NCBI GenBank assembly: GCA_946480565.1
Contig: CAMLKR010000054.1
Location: 1 to 13,616 of the forward strand
Source of the DNA: an uncultured Arenimonas sp.
GTDB lineage: Bacteria; Pseudomonadota; Gammaproteobacteria; Xanthomonadales; Xanthomonadaceae
Direction: 5' to 3'
DNA length: 13,616 nt
Part shown: positions 6,367 through 12,788 of the stretch, piece after piece
How the letters are laid out: each line of letters starts with the position of its first letter
Position numbering within the stretch: position 1 is the stretch's first letter
The notes under the pieces: generated by a model
What the model saw: the letters and a program-made list of their open reading frames with translations, nothing else
Told to the model about the DNA's origin: nothing
The model's database searches: none
Program-made: the position numbers and the translations under genes

Positions 6367-7035
6367 TCAGGTGCCGGTGTCGCCGTGCCGGGCGGTCACC
6401 GCCTTGGACTGCGGGGAATCCTTCTCCCGCAGGTAGATCGACAGCACGCAGAGCGCGACCACCGAAAGGAATTCGCTCTGCCAGTTCTGGAAGGACTCGA
6501 ACCAGAACTTCGGGTTGATGGCGTAGCGCGACAGCGGTTCGGCCGGCTGCCCGCGCTGCTGCTGCTCCTCCTGGTGCGCCTGCCAGCTCGACGCCAGGTG
6601 CGCGCCGAAGCTGGCGGCGAACAGCGCAAACAGCGCCAGCGACAGCGAATGTTCGTAGAGCCGGCGCCACAGTCCGCCCTTGCGCACCGGCCAGGGCTGT
6701 TCCGAGCGCGGCACCGGCTCGTCCGGTTCTTCGTCCGCCGGATCCAGCGGGCGCGATTCCGACGACCCCCGCTGCCGCAGCCAGACCGTCAGCAGCACGA
6801 AGGCGCCCATCTGCAGGAACTCGCTTTCCCAGTTCTCGAACAGCGACGACAGGAAGCCGCCGGAGCCGAGGTAGTCGGACAGGGCCTGCGCCGGCTGGTC
6901 CTGCGCCGCGCGCTCGGCGTTCTCGTGTTTCCAGCCGCTGAGCCCGTGGCCGACCAGGGCCAGCGCGGTGAGCAGCGCGAAGACCAGGGTCAGGCCATTG
7001 CGTTGGAAGAAGCCGTGTTTGTCGCGACGTTCCAT
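6367..7035 (-). CDS. Four-helix inner-membrane protein with internal duplication (DUF6766-like)
   Basis: The product has 222 residues and about four membrane helices, at roughly 13-30, 70-88, 130-150 and 186-203. The two halves repeat each other. Each has a helix, a polar Gln/Glu-rich periplasmic-type loop, a motif (FENWESEFLQ near 66-75, FQNWQSEFLS near 182-191) and a second helix ending in a basic stretch (WLRQRG, YLREKD). A charged Glu/Pro linker at 95-115 joins them. This matches a family I recall as DUF6766, of unknown function and common in soil and stress-tolerant bacteria. GGGAG lies 7 bases before the ATG. It starts 3 bases after the channel gene ends, so they are tightly coupled, which suggests a role in membrane or osmotic stress. 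Confidence 0.85.
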   Translation of the reverse strand: MERRDKHGFFQRNGLTLVFALLTALALVGHGLSGWKHENAERAAQDQPAQALSDYLGSGGFLSSLFENWESEFLQMGAFVLLTVWLRQRGSSESRPLDPADEEPDEPVPRSEQPWPVRKGGLWRRLYEHSLSLALFALFAASFGAHLASSWQAHQEEQQQRGQPAEPLSRYAINPKFWFESFQNWQSEFLSVVALCVLSIYLREKDSPQSKAVTARHGDTGT

Positions 7036-7038
7036 GGG

Positions 7039-8325
7039 TCACTCCCGGGGGGCGGATGCTGAGAGCAGGTCCTGGCCGGTCATCTCCCGGCGCGCTTCCG
7101 CCACGGCCTGGGCGACCTGCGGTTGGCCGTCGGCGGGCGGGGAATCGCTGTTCTCCTGCGGCGCAGTCCGATCGGGCCGCGGGCCGGCGCGATCCTCGCC
7201 AAGCGGCAACACCGGAAGCAGGGGCCGGCGCAGCGGCAGGCCGGCCTGCGCCAGTCGGGCGCGCACCCGCCGCATGGACTCGCTGCGCACCCAGCCGAAG
7301 TCCGAGCGGCGCTGGTCGCACCAGCCGAAATACATCACCTCCAGCCATTCGCAGTCCGCTTTCTGGACCTGCGCGAACGGCGCCGGTTTTTCCAGCAGGC
7401 CGGGCACGCCGGCCATCGCCTGCAGGCCGTCGCCGAGGGCTGCGTCGGCATCGGCGTCGGGCGCCAGCTGGAGCCGGAAGTCGAAGCGCCGCAGCCCGTT
7501 GCGCGTGTAATTCAGGATCACCGCCTTGAACACCAGCGAATTCGGCAGGCGCAGGTGGTTGCCGTCCACCGTCATCAGCAGGGTGGCGCGCGAATTGAGG
7601 CCGACCACGATGCCTTCGTTGCCGTCGATGACCACGTGCTCGTCGGGCGCGAACGGCTGGCGCAGGCTGAGCAGGATGCTGGCGACGTAGTTTTCCGCCA
7701 GGTCGCGGAAGGCGAAGCCCAGCGCGATGCCGGCGACGCCGGCCGAGCCGATCACCGCGCCGGCCAGCGCCAGCGCGTCCAGCAGCTGCAGCGCCACCAG
7801 CAGGCCGACCAGCAGCAGCCCGAACTGGAGCGCCTGCGCCTTCAGGGAAACCACGAAGGGATTGCGGACCCTGCCTTCGCGGGGTTGGCGATAGCGCCTG
7901 GCGAGCAGACGGCCCAGACCCCAGGCCCCCCAGACCAGGGCCGCGGCGAGCACGAGCAGGGGCGCGGCGGAGAGCACGCGGGTCAGGCGCGCCAGGCTGG
8001 CCTCGCGCCAGGTGCCGATGCGATCCGCCAGGCTCACCGACACCTCGACCCGGTTCACCACGGCCACCACGCCCGGCGTCGCGCGCGCGACGGTTTCGGC
8101 CAGCTCGCGATCCGCCTCGCGGGCGACGACGCCCTCGAGCACCAGCACCGGCCCTTCGCGGCGTGCGAGCACCCGCGACAGACCGGGCAGCGCCCGCAGG
8201 TCGGCGGCCTCGAGGGAAGCGGCCGGCGCCGCGCGGCCGGCGGGCGCGGGTGGCGATGCCATGGCCGGTCCCGACGCGATGGCCAAGGCCAGGCACAGCA
8301 CGGCCGCGGCGAACCGGGACGTCAC
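7039..8325 (-). CDS. MscS-family mechanosensitive channel with N-terminal BON-like domain
   Basis: This is a 428-residue inner-membrane channel that would open under membrane tension and release solutes. The order is: signal peptide (1-23, cut near AMA/S), a periplasmic BON-like module at about 40-98 (VLVLEGVVAREADRE, VVAVVNRVEV), helices at about 119-141 and 163-183, then the pore helix. The pore segment GSAGVAGIALGFAFRDLAEN (193-212) is the MscS hallmark. It continues into the beta domain with RQPFAPDEHVVIDG and a conserved LPNS near 260. The tail beyond ~370 is Pro/Gln-rich and probably disordered. The start is GTG at 8325 and overlaps the otsB stop (GTGA). GGAG lies 5 bases upstream inside otsB. 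The BON domain may bind phospholipid or peptidoglycan. Co-transcription with the trehalose genes suggests osmotic control. Confidence 0.93.
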   Translation of the reverse strand: MTSRFAAAVLCLALAIASGPAMASPPAPAGRAAPAASLEAADLRALPGLSRVLARREGPVLVLEGVVAREADRELAETVARATPGVVAVVNRVEVSVSLADRIGTWREASLARLTRVLSAAPLLVLAAALVWGAWGLGRLLARRYRQPREGRVRNPFVVSLKAQALQFGLLLVGLLVALQLLDALALAGAVIGSAGVAGIALGFAFRDLAENYVASILLSLRQPFAPDEHVVIDGNEGIVVGLNSRATLLMTVDGNHLRLPNSLVFKAVILNYTRNGLRRFDFRLQLAPDADADAALGDGLQAMAGVPGLLEKPAPFAQVQKADCEWLEVMYFGWCDQRRSDFGWVRSESMRRVRARLAQAGLPLRRPLLPVLPLGEDRAGPRPDRTAPQENSDSPPADGQPQVAQAVAEARREMTGQDLLSASAPRE

Positions 8326-9083
8326 CGCCGCTCCAGCGAATCGGCCAGCAGATGCAGCCAGGTCTGCGCCAGCGGCACGCAGGGCAGCGCGTAACGCGCC
8401 CGCGTCGGCCGACGCGAGCCGACGCAGACACCGAAACCGGAGAGTTCCGCCGCGGCGGCGAACGCGTCCTCATCGGTGACGTCGTCGCCCACCGCCACCG
8501 GCCGTCGCGGCCCGCGTCGCGGCGACCCGGCCAGCGTGCGCAGCGCCGCGCCCTTGGAATGGCGCGCGGGCAGCACCTCGATGACGCAGGCGCCTTCGAT
8601 CGCGCGCAGCCGGTCCGCACCGGCCAGTTCGCGCGCCACCAGCTGCCGCAGCCGCGGCGCCAGCGCCGGAGCGCGGCGATAGTGGATCGCGAAGCCGGAA
8701 GGTTTGTCCTCGATCCATGCGTCCGGGCGGCCCGCGCAGCCCCGGCCCACGGCGCGCCTCATCTCCGCCAGCTGCGACGCCTCGTCCGGTGCGGGGACCG
8801 CATCGAGGCCTTCGGCGCCATGGCAGCCGACCAGCGCCACGTCGTCCAGGCCGGGCAGCAGCGCCCGCAGCTGCTGCACCGGACGGCCGCTGAGGATGCA
8901 GAGCGCGCCGTCCAGTGACTGGTGCAGCCGCGCCAGCAACCGGCGCAGCTCGTCGCTCACCTGCACCTGGTCCGGATGATCCGCCAGCGGGCACAAGGTT
9001 CCGTCGAAATCCAGGTACAGCGCCCACCGATCGGCCGCGTCCGGCAGCGGCGGCAGGGGCAGTTGCTCGGCCGCCACGGTCAT
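8322..9083 (-). CDS. otsB: Trehalose-6-phosphate phosphatase
   Basis: This 253-residue HAD-superfamily enzyme removes phosphate from trehalose-6-phosphate to give trehalose in the cytoplasm. All HAD motifs are present. Motif I is YLDFDGTL, with nucleophile Asp25 and acid/base Asp27. Motif II is LSGRP near 64-68. Motif III is Lys177 in ARHSKGAAL. Motif IV is [10 protein letters not shown] (199-208). The substrate-cap region includes [13 protein letters not shown] (124-136). The length is close to the E. coli enzyme (266 residues). Its ATG overlaps the otsA stop by 4 bases and there is no strong ribosome-binding site, so translation probably depends on coupling to otsA. Its own stop overlaps the channel start. 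Identification is firm. Confidence 0.96.
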   Translation of the reverse strand: MTVAAEQLPLPPLPDAADRWALYLDFDGTLCPLADHPDQVQVSDELRRLLARLHQSLDGALCILSGRPVQQLRALLPGLDDVALVGCHGAEGLDAVPAPDEASQLAEMRRAVGRGCAGRPDAWIEDKPSGFAIHYRRAPALAPRLRQLVARELAGADRLRAIEGACVIEVLPARHSKGAALRTLAGSPRRGPRRPVAVGDDVTDEDAFAAAAELSGFGVCVGSRRPTRARYALPCVPLAQTWLHLLADSLERR

Positions 9084-10513
9084 TGCAGCGGGATCTGGGG
9101 CGCGGGCTCGGCCAGGCGCCCGGCGGCGGCGCTCTGCAATGCCTCGAGGAAATCGCGGCGCCAACTGGACAGCGGGCGGTCGACCAGGCCGCCCATCAGG
9201 GCCTCCCAGCGCCGGCGCCGCTCCTTCAGCGGCATGCGCAGGGCGAGGGCGAGAGTGTCCGCCACCGCGCAGGTGTCGAAGGGATTGACCGTCAGCGCCG
9301 CGTGCATGTCTTCGGCCGCGCCGGCGAACTCCGACAGCACCAGCACGCCGGGATCTTCGGCCCGCTGCGCCGCCACGTACTCCTTCGCCACCAGGTTCAT
9401 GCCGTCGCGCAGCGGCGTGACCAGCCCGACGGCGGCCTCGCGCAGATATCCCGACACCGTCGCATGCGGATGGCTGCGCACCACGTAACGCAGCGGCACC
9501 CAGTCGGCGTCGCCGTGGCGGCCGTTGATCTCGCCGGCGATGCCGTCCAGGCGCGATTTCAAGGCCCGGTACTCCGCGACCTCGCCGCGGCTGACCGGCG
9601 CGATCTGCAGGAAGCTCACCTGCCGGCGCAGGTCCTCGTGCCGGTCGAGCATGCGGCCGTAGGCCTTGAAGCGCTCGGGCAGGCCCTTGGAATAATCCAG
9701 CCGGTCCACGCCGATCACCAGCTTGCGGCCGGCCAGGCTGTCGCGCAGGCGGCGGCGGGCGGCGATGGACGTGGCGCGTTCGGCGTCCGCCGCGACGGCC
9801 GCGGCATCGATGCCGATCGGGAAAGCCTGCACCCGCGGCATCGGGCCGCGGCGATGGTGGCTGCACAGGTAGTTGCCCAGGTGTTCGGCGTCGCGGCGCG
9901 TCTGCACGCCGACCAGATCGTGGCCGCCGAGGCCGGCGAACAACTCGCGGTGCCCGGGCAGGGCGCGCACCAGGTCGGTCGCCGGGAAGGGCGTGTGCAG
10001 GAAGAAGCCGATGGGCTGGCGCACGCCCCGCTCGCGCAGCAGGGCGGCGAGCGGGAACAGGTGGTAGTCGTGGATCCAGATCACGCTGTCGTCGCGCAGC
10101 AGCGGCAGCAGCTCGTCCGCGAAGCGTTGGTTGGCGCGCAGGTAGGCGTCGTGCGTCGAGCGCTCGTACTCCATCAGGTCCAGGCGCGAATGCAGCAGCG
10201 GCCACAGCGTGCGGTTCGCGAAGCCCAGGTAGTAGTCGCGGTGTTCGGCCTCGGTAAGGTCCACGCCGCGGTACAGCACGCCCTTGGCGTCCACCGAACT
10301 GGCGCCGCCCTCCGAGATGCGCCCGGACCAGCCGAGCCAGACGCCACCGCTTTCGTCGAGCGCCTGCCGCAGGCCGGTCGCCAGCCCGCCGGTCTGGGTC
10401 GAGCCCGGCCACGCCAGCCGGTTCGACACCACCACCAGGGATCGTGTGCGGTGCGTTCCGGAAGCGATCTGCTTCGGAAGGGAGGGAGAGAGGGTTTCCG
10501 CGGTGATGGCCAT
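9080..10513 (-). CDS. otsA: Alpha,alpha-trehalose-phosphate synthase (UDP-forming)
   Basis: This 477-residue GT20 glycosyltransferase joins UDP-glucose and glucose-6-phosphate to give trehalose-6-phosphate, the substrate of OtsB. Diagnostic parts in order are: LVVVSNR (26-32, phosphate-binding Arg), TGGLATGL (41-48), [10 protein letters not shown] (143-152), [11 protein letters not shown] (170-180), [12 protein letters not shown] (266-277, with Arg271 and Lys276 as the UDP contacts), and [14 protein letters not shown] and [11 protein letters not shown] in the donor-site half. The length matches E. coli OtsA (474 residues). The start is uncertain. An in-frame ATG at 10540 would add nine residues (MGESLARVA), but its AGGGG is only one base away, so I chose 10513, also without a strong site. 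It starts 71 bases after the GIY-YIG-like gene, so either read-through or a promoter in that gap is possible. Confidence 0.95.
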   Translation of the reverse strand: MAITAETLSPSLPKQIASGTHRTRSLVVVSNRLAWPGSTQTGGLATGLRQALDESGGVWLGWSGRISEGGASSVDAKGVLYRGVDLTEAEHRDYYLGFANRTLWPLLHSRLDLMEYERSTHDAYLRANQRFADELLPLLRDDSVIWIHDYHLFPLAALLRERGVRQPIGFFLHTPFPATDLVRALPGHRELFAGLGGHDLVGVQTRRDAEHLGNYLCSHHRRGPMPRVQAFPIGIDAAAVAADAERATSIAARRRLRDSLAGRKLVIGVDRLDYSKGLPERFKAYGRMLDRHEDLRRQVSFLQIAPVSRGEVAEYRALKSRLDGIAGEINGRHGDADWVPLRYVVRSHPHATVSGYLREAAVGLVTPLRDGMNLVAKEYVAAQRAEDPGVLVLSEFAGAAEDMHAALTVNPFDTCAVADTLALALRMPLKERRRRWEALMGGLVDRPLSSWRRDFLEALQSAAAGRLAEPAPQIPLQ

Positions 10514-10584
10514 GGCGACTCGTGCGAGGGATTCGCCCATACCCCTGCAATTGCCGCGCCGATCCTCCCTGCACCGCGGAAGGT

Positions 10585-11190
10585 TTACAGGGCAGTGAAC
10601 CCGTTTTCGGCGGCCAGTGGCGGCAGGGTGCGGTACCACTCCAGCAGCGCCGGCGGCAGGTGGCCGGCGACGCCGACGCCAAAGCGGCGGTAGGCCTCGA
10701 CGGTGTCCAGGAGCAGGGCTTCGGCGTCCGCGGGCAGCGGCTCCAGCAGGGCCTCGTCGGGATCGCGCAGGTATTGCCGCAGCAGGGTGCCGGCCCAGTC
10801 GTGCAGTTCGCCGCGGCGCTGCTGCAGGGTCTCGGCGAACCAGGCCCGCGCCGGGGAATGCAGGGTCTGGCCAGCGGCCTGCTCGGCGCGAAGCGCCTCG
10901 GCCAGGGCGGGATAGGCGCCGCGATACCATTCGGTGTGGCCACCGGCCTCCAGGCGCACCGACATCGGCATCGGCGCCCGATGCGGACGGAAGCTTCCGC
11001 GGAAGCGCCGTTCCAGCACCGCCGCCTCGCGCGGCGATCCCGTCTCCAGCAGCATGGCCTGGTCGAAGTCGAAGACCTCGAAGAAGCGGCGGCTGAACTG
11101 CCGCGCGCGGCGCAGCGGGTCGGTCGAGATGCCCAGCTTCAGCCAGTCCTCGCCGCGCACCGGCAGCAGGTAGACGAATCCGGTGGCCAT
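10585..11190 (-). CDS. GIY-YIG/T5orf172-like domain protein
   Basis: This 201-residue protein has an N-terminal GIY-YIG-type fold at about 4-90. The strand pair FVYLL (5-9) and WLKLGIS (16-22) stands in for GIY...YIG. The family's Arg-rich helix follows (DPLRRARQF, 24-32), then AVLERRF (58-64, candidate catalytic Glu60) and the closing TEWYR (86-90). These are the marks of the T5orf172/MUG113-like branch, whose members include predicted nucleases of unclear biological role. The C-terminal ~110 residues are helical and Leu/Arg/Glu-rich and match nothing I know. The central Tyr of the second motif is replaced by Leu (KLG), so nuclease activity is uncertain. It starts 5 bases after the stop of the stress-type gene, so the two are probably one transcript. 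It is unrelated in obvious function to the trehalose genes downstream. Confidence 0.78.
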   Translation of the reverse strand: MATGFVYLLPVRGEDWLKLGISTDPLRRARQFSRRFFEVFDFDQAMLLETGSPREAAVLERRFRGSFRPHRAPMPMSVRLEAGGHTEWYRGAYPALAEALRAEQAAGQTLHSPARAWFAETLQQRRGELHDWAGTLLRQYLRDPDEALLEPLPADAEALLLDTVEAYRRFGVGVAGHLPPALLEWYRTLPPLAAENGFTAL

Positions 11191-11195
11191 GCCGC

Positions 11196-11693
11196 TCAGG
11201 TCAGCGCCGAGGATTCCTCGAACGGCAACCGGGCCAGGCCCGTCTCGGCCATCGCCGCGGCGATGCGCGGGTGCTCGGCCTCGGTGGCGTCGATGGCGAC
11301 CAGGATGCGTCCGGCGGCGATCTCGTCCTCGAAGCGGCGACGCACCGGGTCCGGCAGCGCCGAGCCCATCAGGCCCGACGACCACGTGCCGGCCGCGGCG
11401 CCTACCGCGGCGATCGCGGCCGCGCCCGCCAGCGTGACGCCCAGGCCCGGGATCGCCACCGCGATCAGGCCGGCGACCAGGCCGGCGGTGCCGCCGGCCA
11501 GCGCGCCCTTGACCGCCGCCGGCGCGAAGTCGGTGCTCGCGTTGCGGTAGCGCTCCGGCAGCTCCTCCATCTCGATGTCGGCGCGGGCGATCAGGGCGAT
11601 GTCGTGTTCGTCCACGCCCAGGCCGCGTGCACGGCCGACGGCGGCCGTGGCCGAAGCGATGTCGTGCGCCAGGTAGATGTGCTTGGTCTTCAT
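11196..11693 (-). CDS. Glycine-zipper stress-type membrane protein
   Basis: The 165-residue product has two soluble parts flanking a glycine-zipper membrane hairpin. Residues 1-57 form an alpha/beta fold (IYLAHDIASATAAVGRARG, with DIALIAR near 31-37). Residues 62-108 are Gly/Ala-rich with two likely helices (GALAGGTAGLVAGL and TLAGAAAIAAVGAAAG). Residues 115-165 form a second small domain containing RILVAIDATEAEH. This layout is that of the uncharacterised proteins often called general stress protein 17M-like or DUF1269-like, which sit in or on the inner membrane. A very strong ribosome-binding site (AGGAGG, complement of 11701-11706) lies 7 bases before the ATG, suggesting high expression. 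It is the first gene of the long minus-strand series. The precise role is unknown. Confidence 0.85.
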   Translation of the reverse strand: MKTKHIYLAHDIASATAAVGRARGLGVDEHDIALIARADIEMEELPERYRNASTDFAPAAVKGALAGGTAGLVAGLIAVAIPGLGVTLAGAAAIAAVGAAAGTWSSGLMGSALPDPVRRRFEDEIAAGRILVAIDATEAEHPRIAAAMAETGLARLPFEESSALT

Positions 11694-11742
11694 GGGCGAA
11701 CCTCCTGGCCGAAAGGGTGGTGGCTGCGCGCCGTGCGCGCAA

Positions 11743-11759
11743 CCGGAAAATAGTTCCGG
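11743..11759. repeat. Palindrome CCGGAA-N5-TTCCGG, candidate operator
   Basis: A perfect 6-bp inverted repeat surrounds a 5-base AT-rich spacer, and GCGCGC outer arms extend the symmetry. It lies 50 bases before the stress-protein start and 112 bases before the RES-like start. That suits a shared operator or an overlapped promoter. No regulator gene lies alongside, so its ligand or factor is unknown. Confidence 0.4.
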
Positions 11760-11773
11760 CGCGCGCAGCGATT

Positions 11774-11798
11774 GCGCGCCGGCCGAGGCCGGTCGCGC
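11774..11798 (+). repeat. GC-rich hairpin in the leader of the RES-like gene
   Basis: gcgcgccggc (11774-11783) pairs with gccggtcgcgc (11788-11798) with a single bulged T and a 4-base loop. It lies in the presumed untranslated leader of the plus-strand gene at 11871. It may affect transcript stability; GC-rich genomes also produce such stems by chance. Confidence 0.3.
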
Positions 11799-11870
11799 AG
11801 ATGGCGCGGAATATGCAGCGCCGCTTCCAGGACCCCTGTTCTGCCCTCCCTGCCATTGGAAGCCGACGCC

Positions 11871-12470
11871 ATGCCGACCACCCAACCCGCGAAAGATCCC
11901 CGCAGCAGCAACCAGGTGCTGGACAAGGCCCTGGCCGACACTTTCCCCGCCAGCGATCCGCCGGCCGCGACCAGCGTGACCCCGGCCGCCCCGGCGGATG
12001 TCGCGCCTGCCGTCGATTGCCCCGTCACCGCCTGGCTGGTGCTGGACGAGGCGATGGCCGCGAAGCCGCTGCAGGAATGGCGCACCTGCGGGCAGTCGCG
12101 CTGGCTGTCGCCGAACACGCTCGCCCTCCAGCTGGCGCTGAGCCCGGCGTTGGCCCTGCTGGACGCGATGACCGCGCACGGCTTCGCCCAGGAACAGGAC
12201 TGGCGCATGGCGAAGGTGGAGGCGGATGCCCGGCTGCTGCGCCGGCTCGACAATCCGCATGAATGCTGGCGTGAACGCACGGTGCGCAACGACGTCCGCC
12301 TGCATGGCGACCGCTGGGCCCTGGAACAGGAATCGGCCTTGCTCCGTGTCCCCAGTCCACTTTGCCCGGAAGAGCACAACGTGCTGGCCAACCTGCTGCA
12401 CCCCGATGCCCCTTCCCTGCGCGTGGTCGATGTCTGCCCGCTGGAGATCGACAGCCGCCTGCGCCGTTGA
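11871..12470 (+). CDS. TFPASDPPA-motif protein fused to a degenerate RES-like domain
   Basis: The 199-residue product has two parts. Residues 1-50 carry NQVLDKALADTFPASDPPA (14-32), a short motif I know from small uncharacterised proteobacterial proteins, then an Ala/Pro linker. Residues ~52-199 resemble the RES fold of NAD+-degrading toxins such as MbcT. SRWLSP (77-81) stands for GGRWNSPG, LSPALALLDAM for the ESPALALLE helix, and SALLRVPSPLCPEEHNVLAN...HPD for the conserved C-terminal half, ending DSRLRR. The expected Arg after the first Trp is Leu, the Tyr of the middle strand is Gln or Leu, and the Glu is Asp, while the Ser of SALLRVPS is kept. It is therefore probably inactive or changed in activity. 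No Xre-type antitoxin gene is adjacent. GGAAG lies 8 bases before the ATG. The RES call is from remembered family patterns. Confidence 0.72.
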   Translation: MPTTQPAKDPRSSNQVLDKALADTFPASDPPAATSVTPAAPADVAPAVDCPVTAWLVLDEAMAAKPLQEWRTCGQSRWLSPNTLALQLALSPALALLDAMTAHGFAQEQDWRMAKVEADARLLRRLDNPHECWRERTVRNDVRLHGDRWALEQESALLRVPSPLCPEEHNVLANLLHPDAPSLRVVDVCPLEIDSRLRR

Positions 12471-12495
12471 ACCGCCTGGAGAATTGAACGGCCGG

Positions 12496-12527
12496 AAAAA
12501 GGCCGCCCCGCGCGATGCGGGGCGGCC
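12496..12527 (-). terminator. Strong rho-independent terminator (minus strand, partly bidirectional)
   Basis: ggccgccccgc (12501-12511) and gcggggcggcc (12517-12527) form a perfect 11-bp stem with a 5-base loop. On the minus strand it is followed by five U residues (AAAAA at 12496-12500 on the plus strand), so it ends the Ser/Gly-rich gene transcript, 11 bases after that stop. On the plus strand it follows the RES-like gene by 30 bases with only a weak tail, and may still stop transcription. Confidence 0.9.
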
Positions 12528-12538
12528 CTTGCCGGTGC

Positions 12539-12718
12539 TTACCGGCCGCGGGACGAAGAGCCCGATCCGGAACTTCCGGACTTGCTGTCGCCGGACGTGG
12601 ACTTGCGGTCGGACGTCGACTTGCTCCCGCTCTTGTTGTCGCCGGAGGAGCTGCCGCTGCGGCCGCTCTGTTCCTTCTTGGTGTGCTGGTTCTCGCCGCT
12701 GGGGTTGTGGTTGGGCAT
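12539..12718 (-). CDS. 59-residue Ser/Gly/Lys-rich disordered protein
   Basis: The product starts MPNHNPSGENQHTKKEQSGR and continues as Ser/Gly/Lys/Asp low-complexity sequence to SSSRGR. It has no hydrophobic segment, no signal peptide and no Cys or Trp. It must be soluble and unfolded, like hydrophilin-type stress proteins. The Gly-Glu-Asn-Gln-His-Thr-Lys-Lys segment suggests a small conserved family, but I cannot name it. A ribosome-binding site (AGGAG) lies 8 bases before the ATG at 12718. The gene lies 70 bases downstream of the DUF4142 gene on the same strand and ends in a strong terminator, so it could be co-transcribed or have its own promoter. Protection against drying or salt is a guess from composition. 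A longer in-frame start at 12835 would run through the preceding gene's 3' end and is unlikely. Confidence 0.75.
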   Translation of the reverse strand: MPNHNPSGENQHTKKEQSGRSGSSSGDNKSGSKSTSDRKSTSGDSKSGSSGSGSSSRGR

Positions 12719-12739
12719 GACGCTTTCTCCTGGGTGGGG

Positions 12740-12780
12740 GGCCCGAGAGGGCCGGGAACGGGGCGGCCTCCGCGGCCGCC
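12740..12780 (-). promoter_or_regulatory. Two tandem GC hairpins between DUF4142 gene and the disordered-protein gene
   Basis: ggccc-gaga-gggcc (12740-12753) and ggcggcc-tccgc-ggccgcc (12762-12780) are both perfect short stems. They occupy most of the 70-base gap and no T-run follows. They could slow or partly end the DUF4142 transcript or protect its 3' end. Confidence 0.45.
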
Positions 12781-12788
12781 TCCGGAAG

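Larger units (their letters stand above)
11694..11870. promoter_or_regulatory. Divergent promoter region with palindromes
   Basis: This 177-base gap separates the divergently transcribed stress operon (minus) and the RES-like gene (plus), so it must hold both promoters unless transcripts enter from outside. It contains an AT-rich core (gaaaatag, 11746-11753) inside the perfect palindrome CCGGAA-N5-TTCCGG (11743-11759). GCGCGC arms on each side (11735-11740 and 11761-11766) extend the symmetry. A second hairpin (11774-11798) follows. I cannot fit a clean sigma-70 box pair. Confidence 0.5.

Noticed and set aside
8915..10693. 592-residue plus-strand reading frame opposite otsA
   Set aside because: It is the complement of otsA, whose full set of GT20 motifs is on the minus strand. 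The plus-strand product has no domain and a biased composition.
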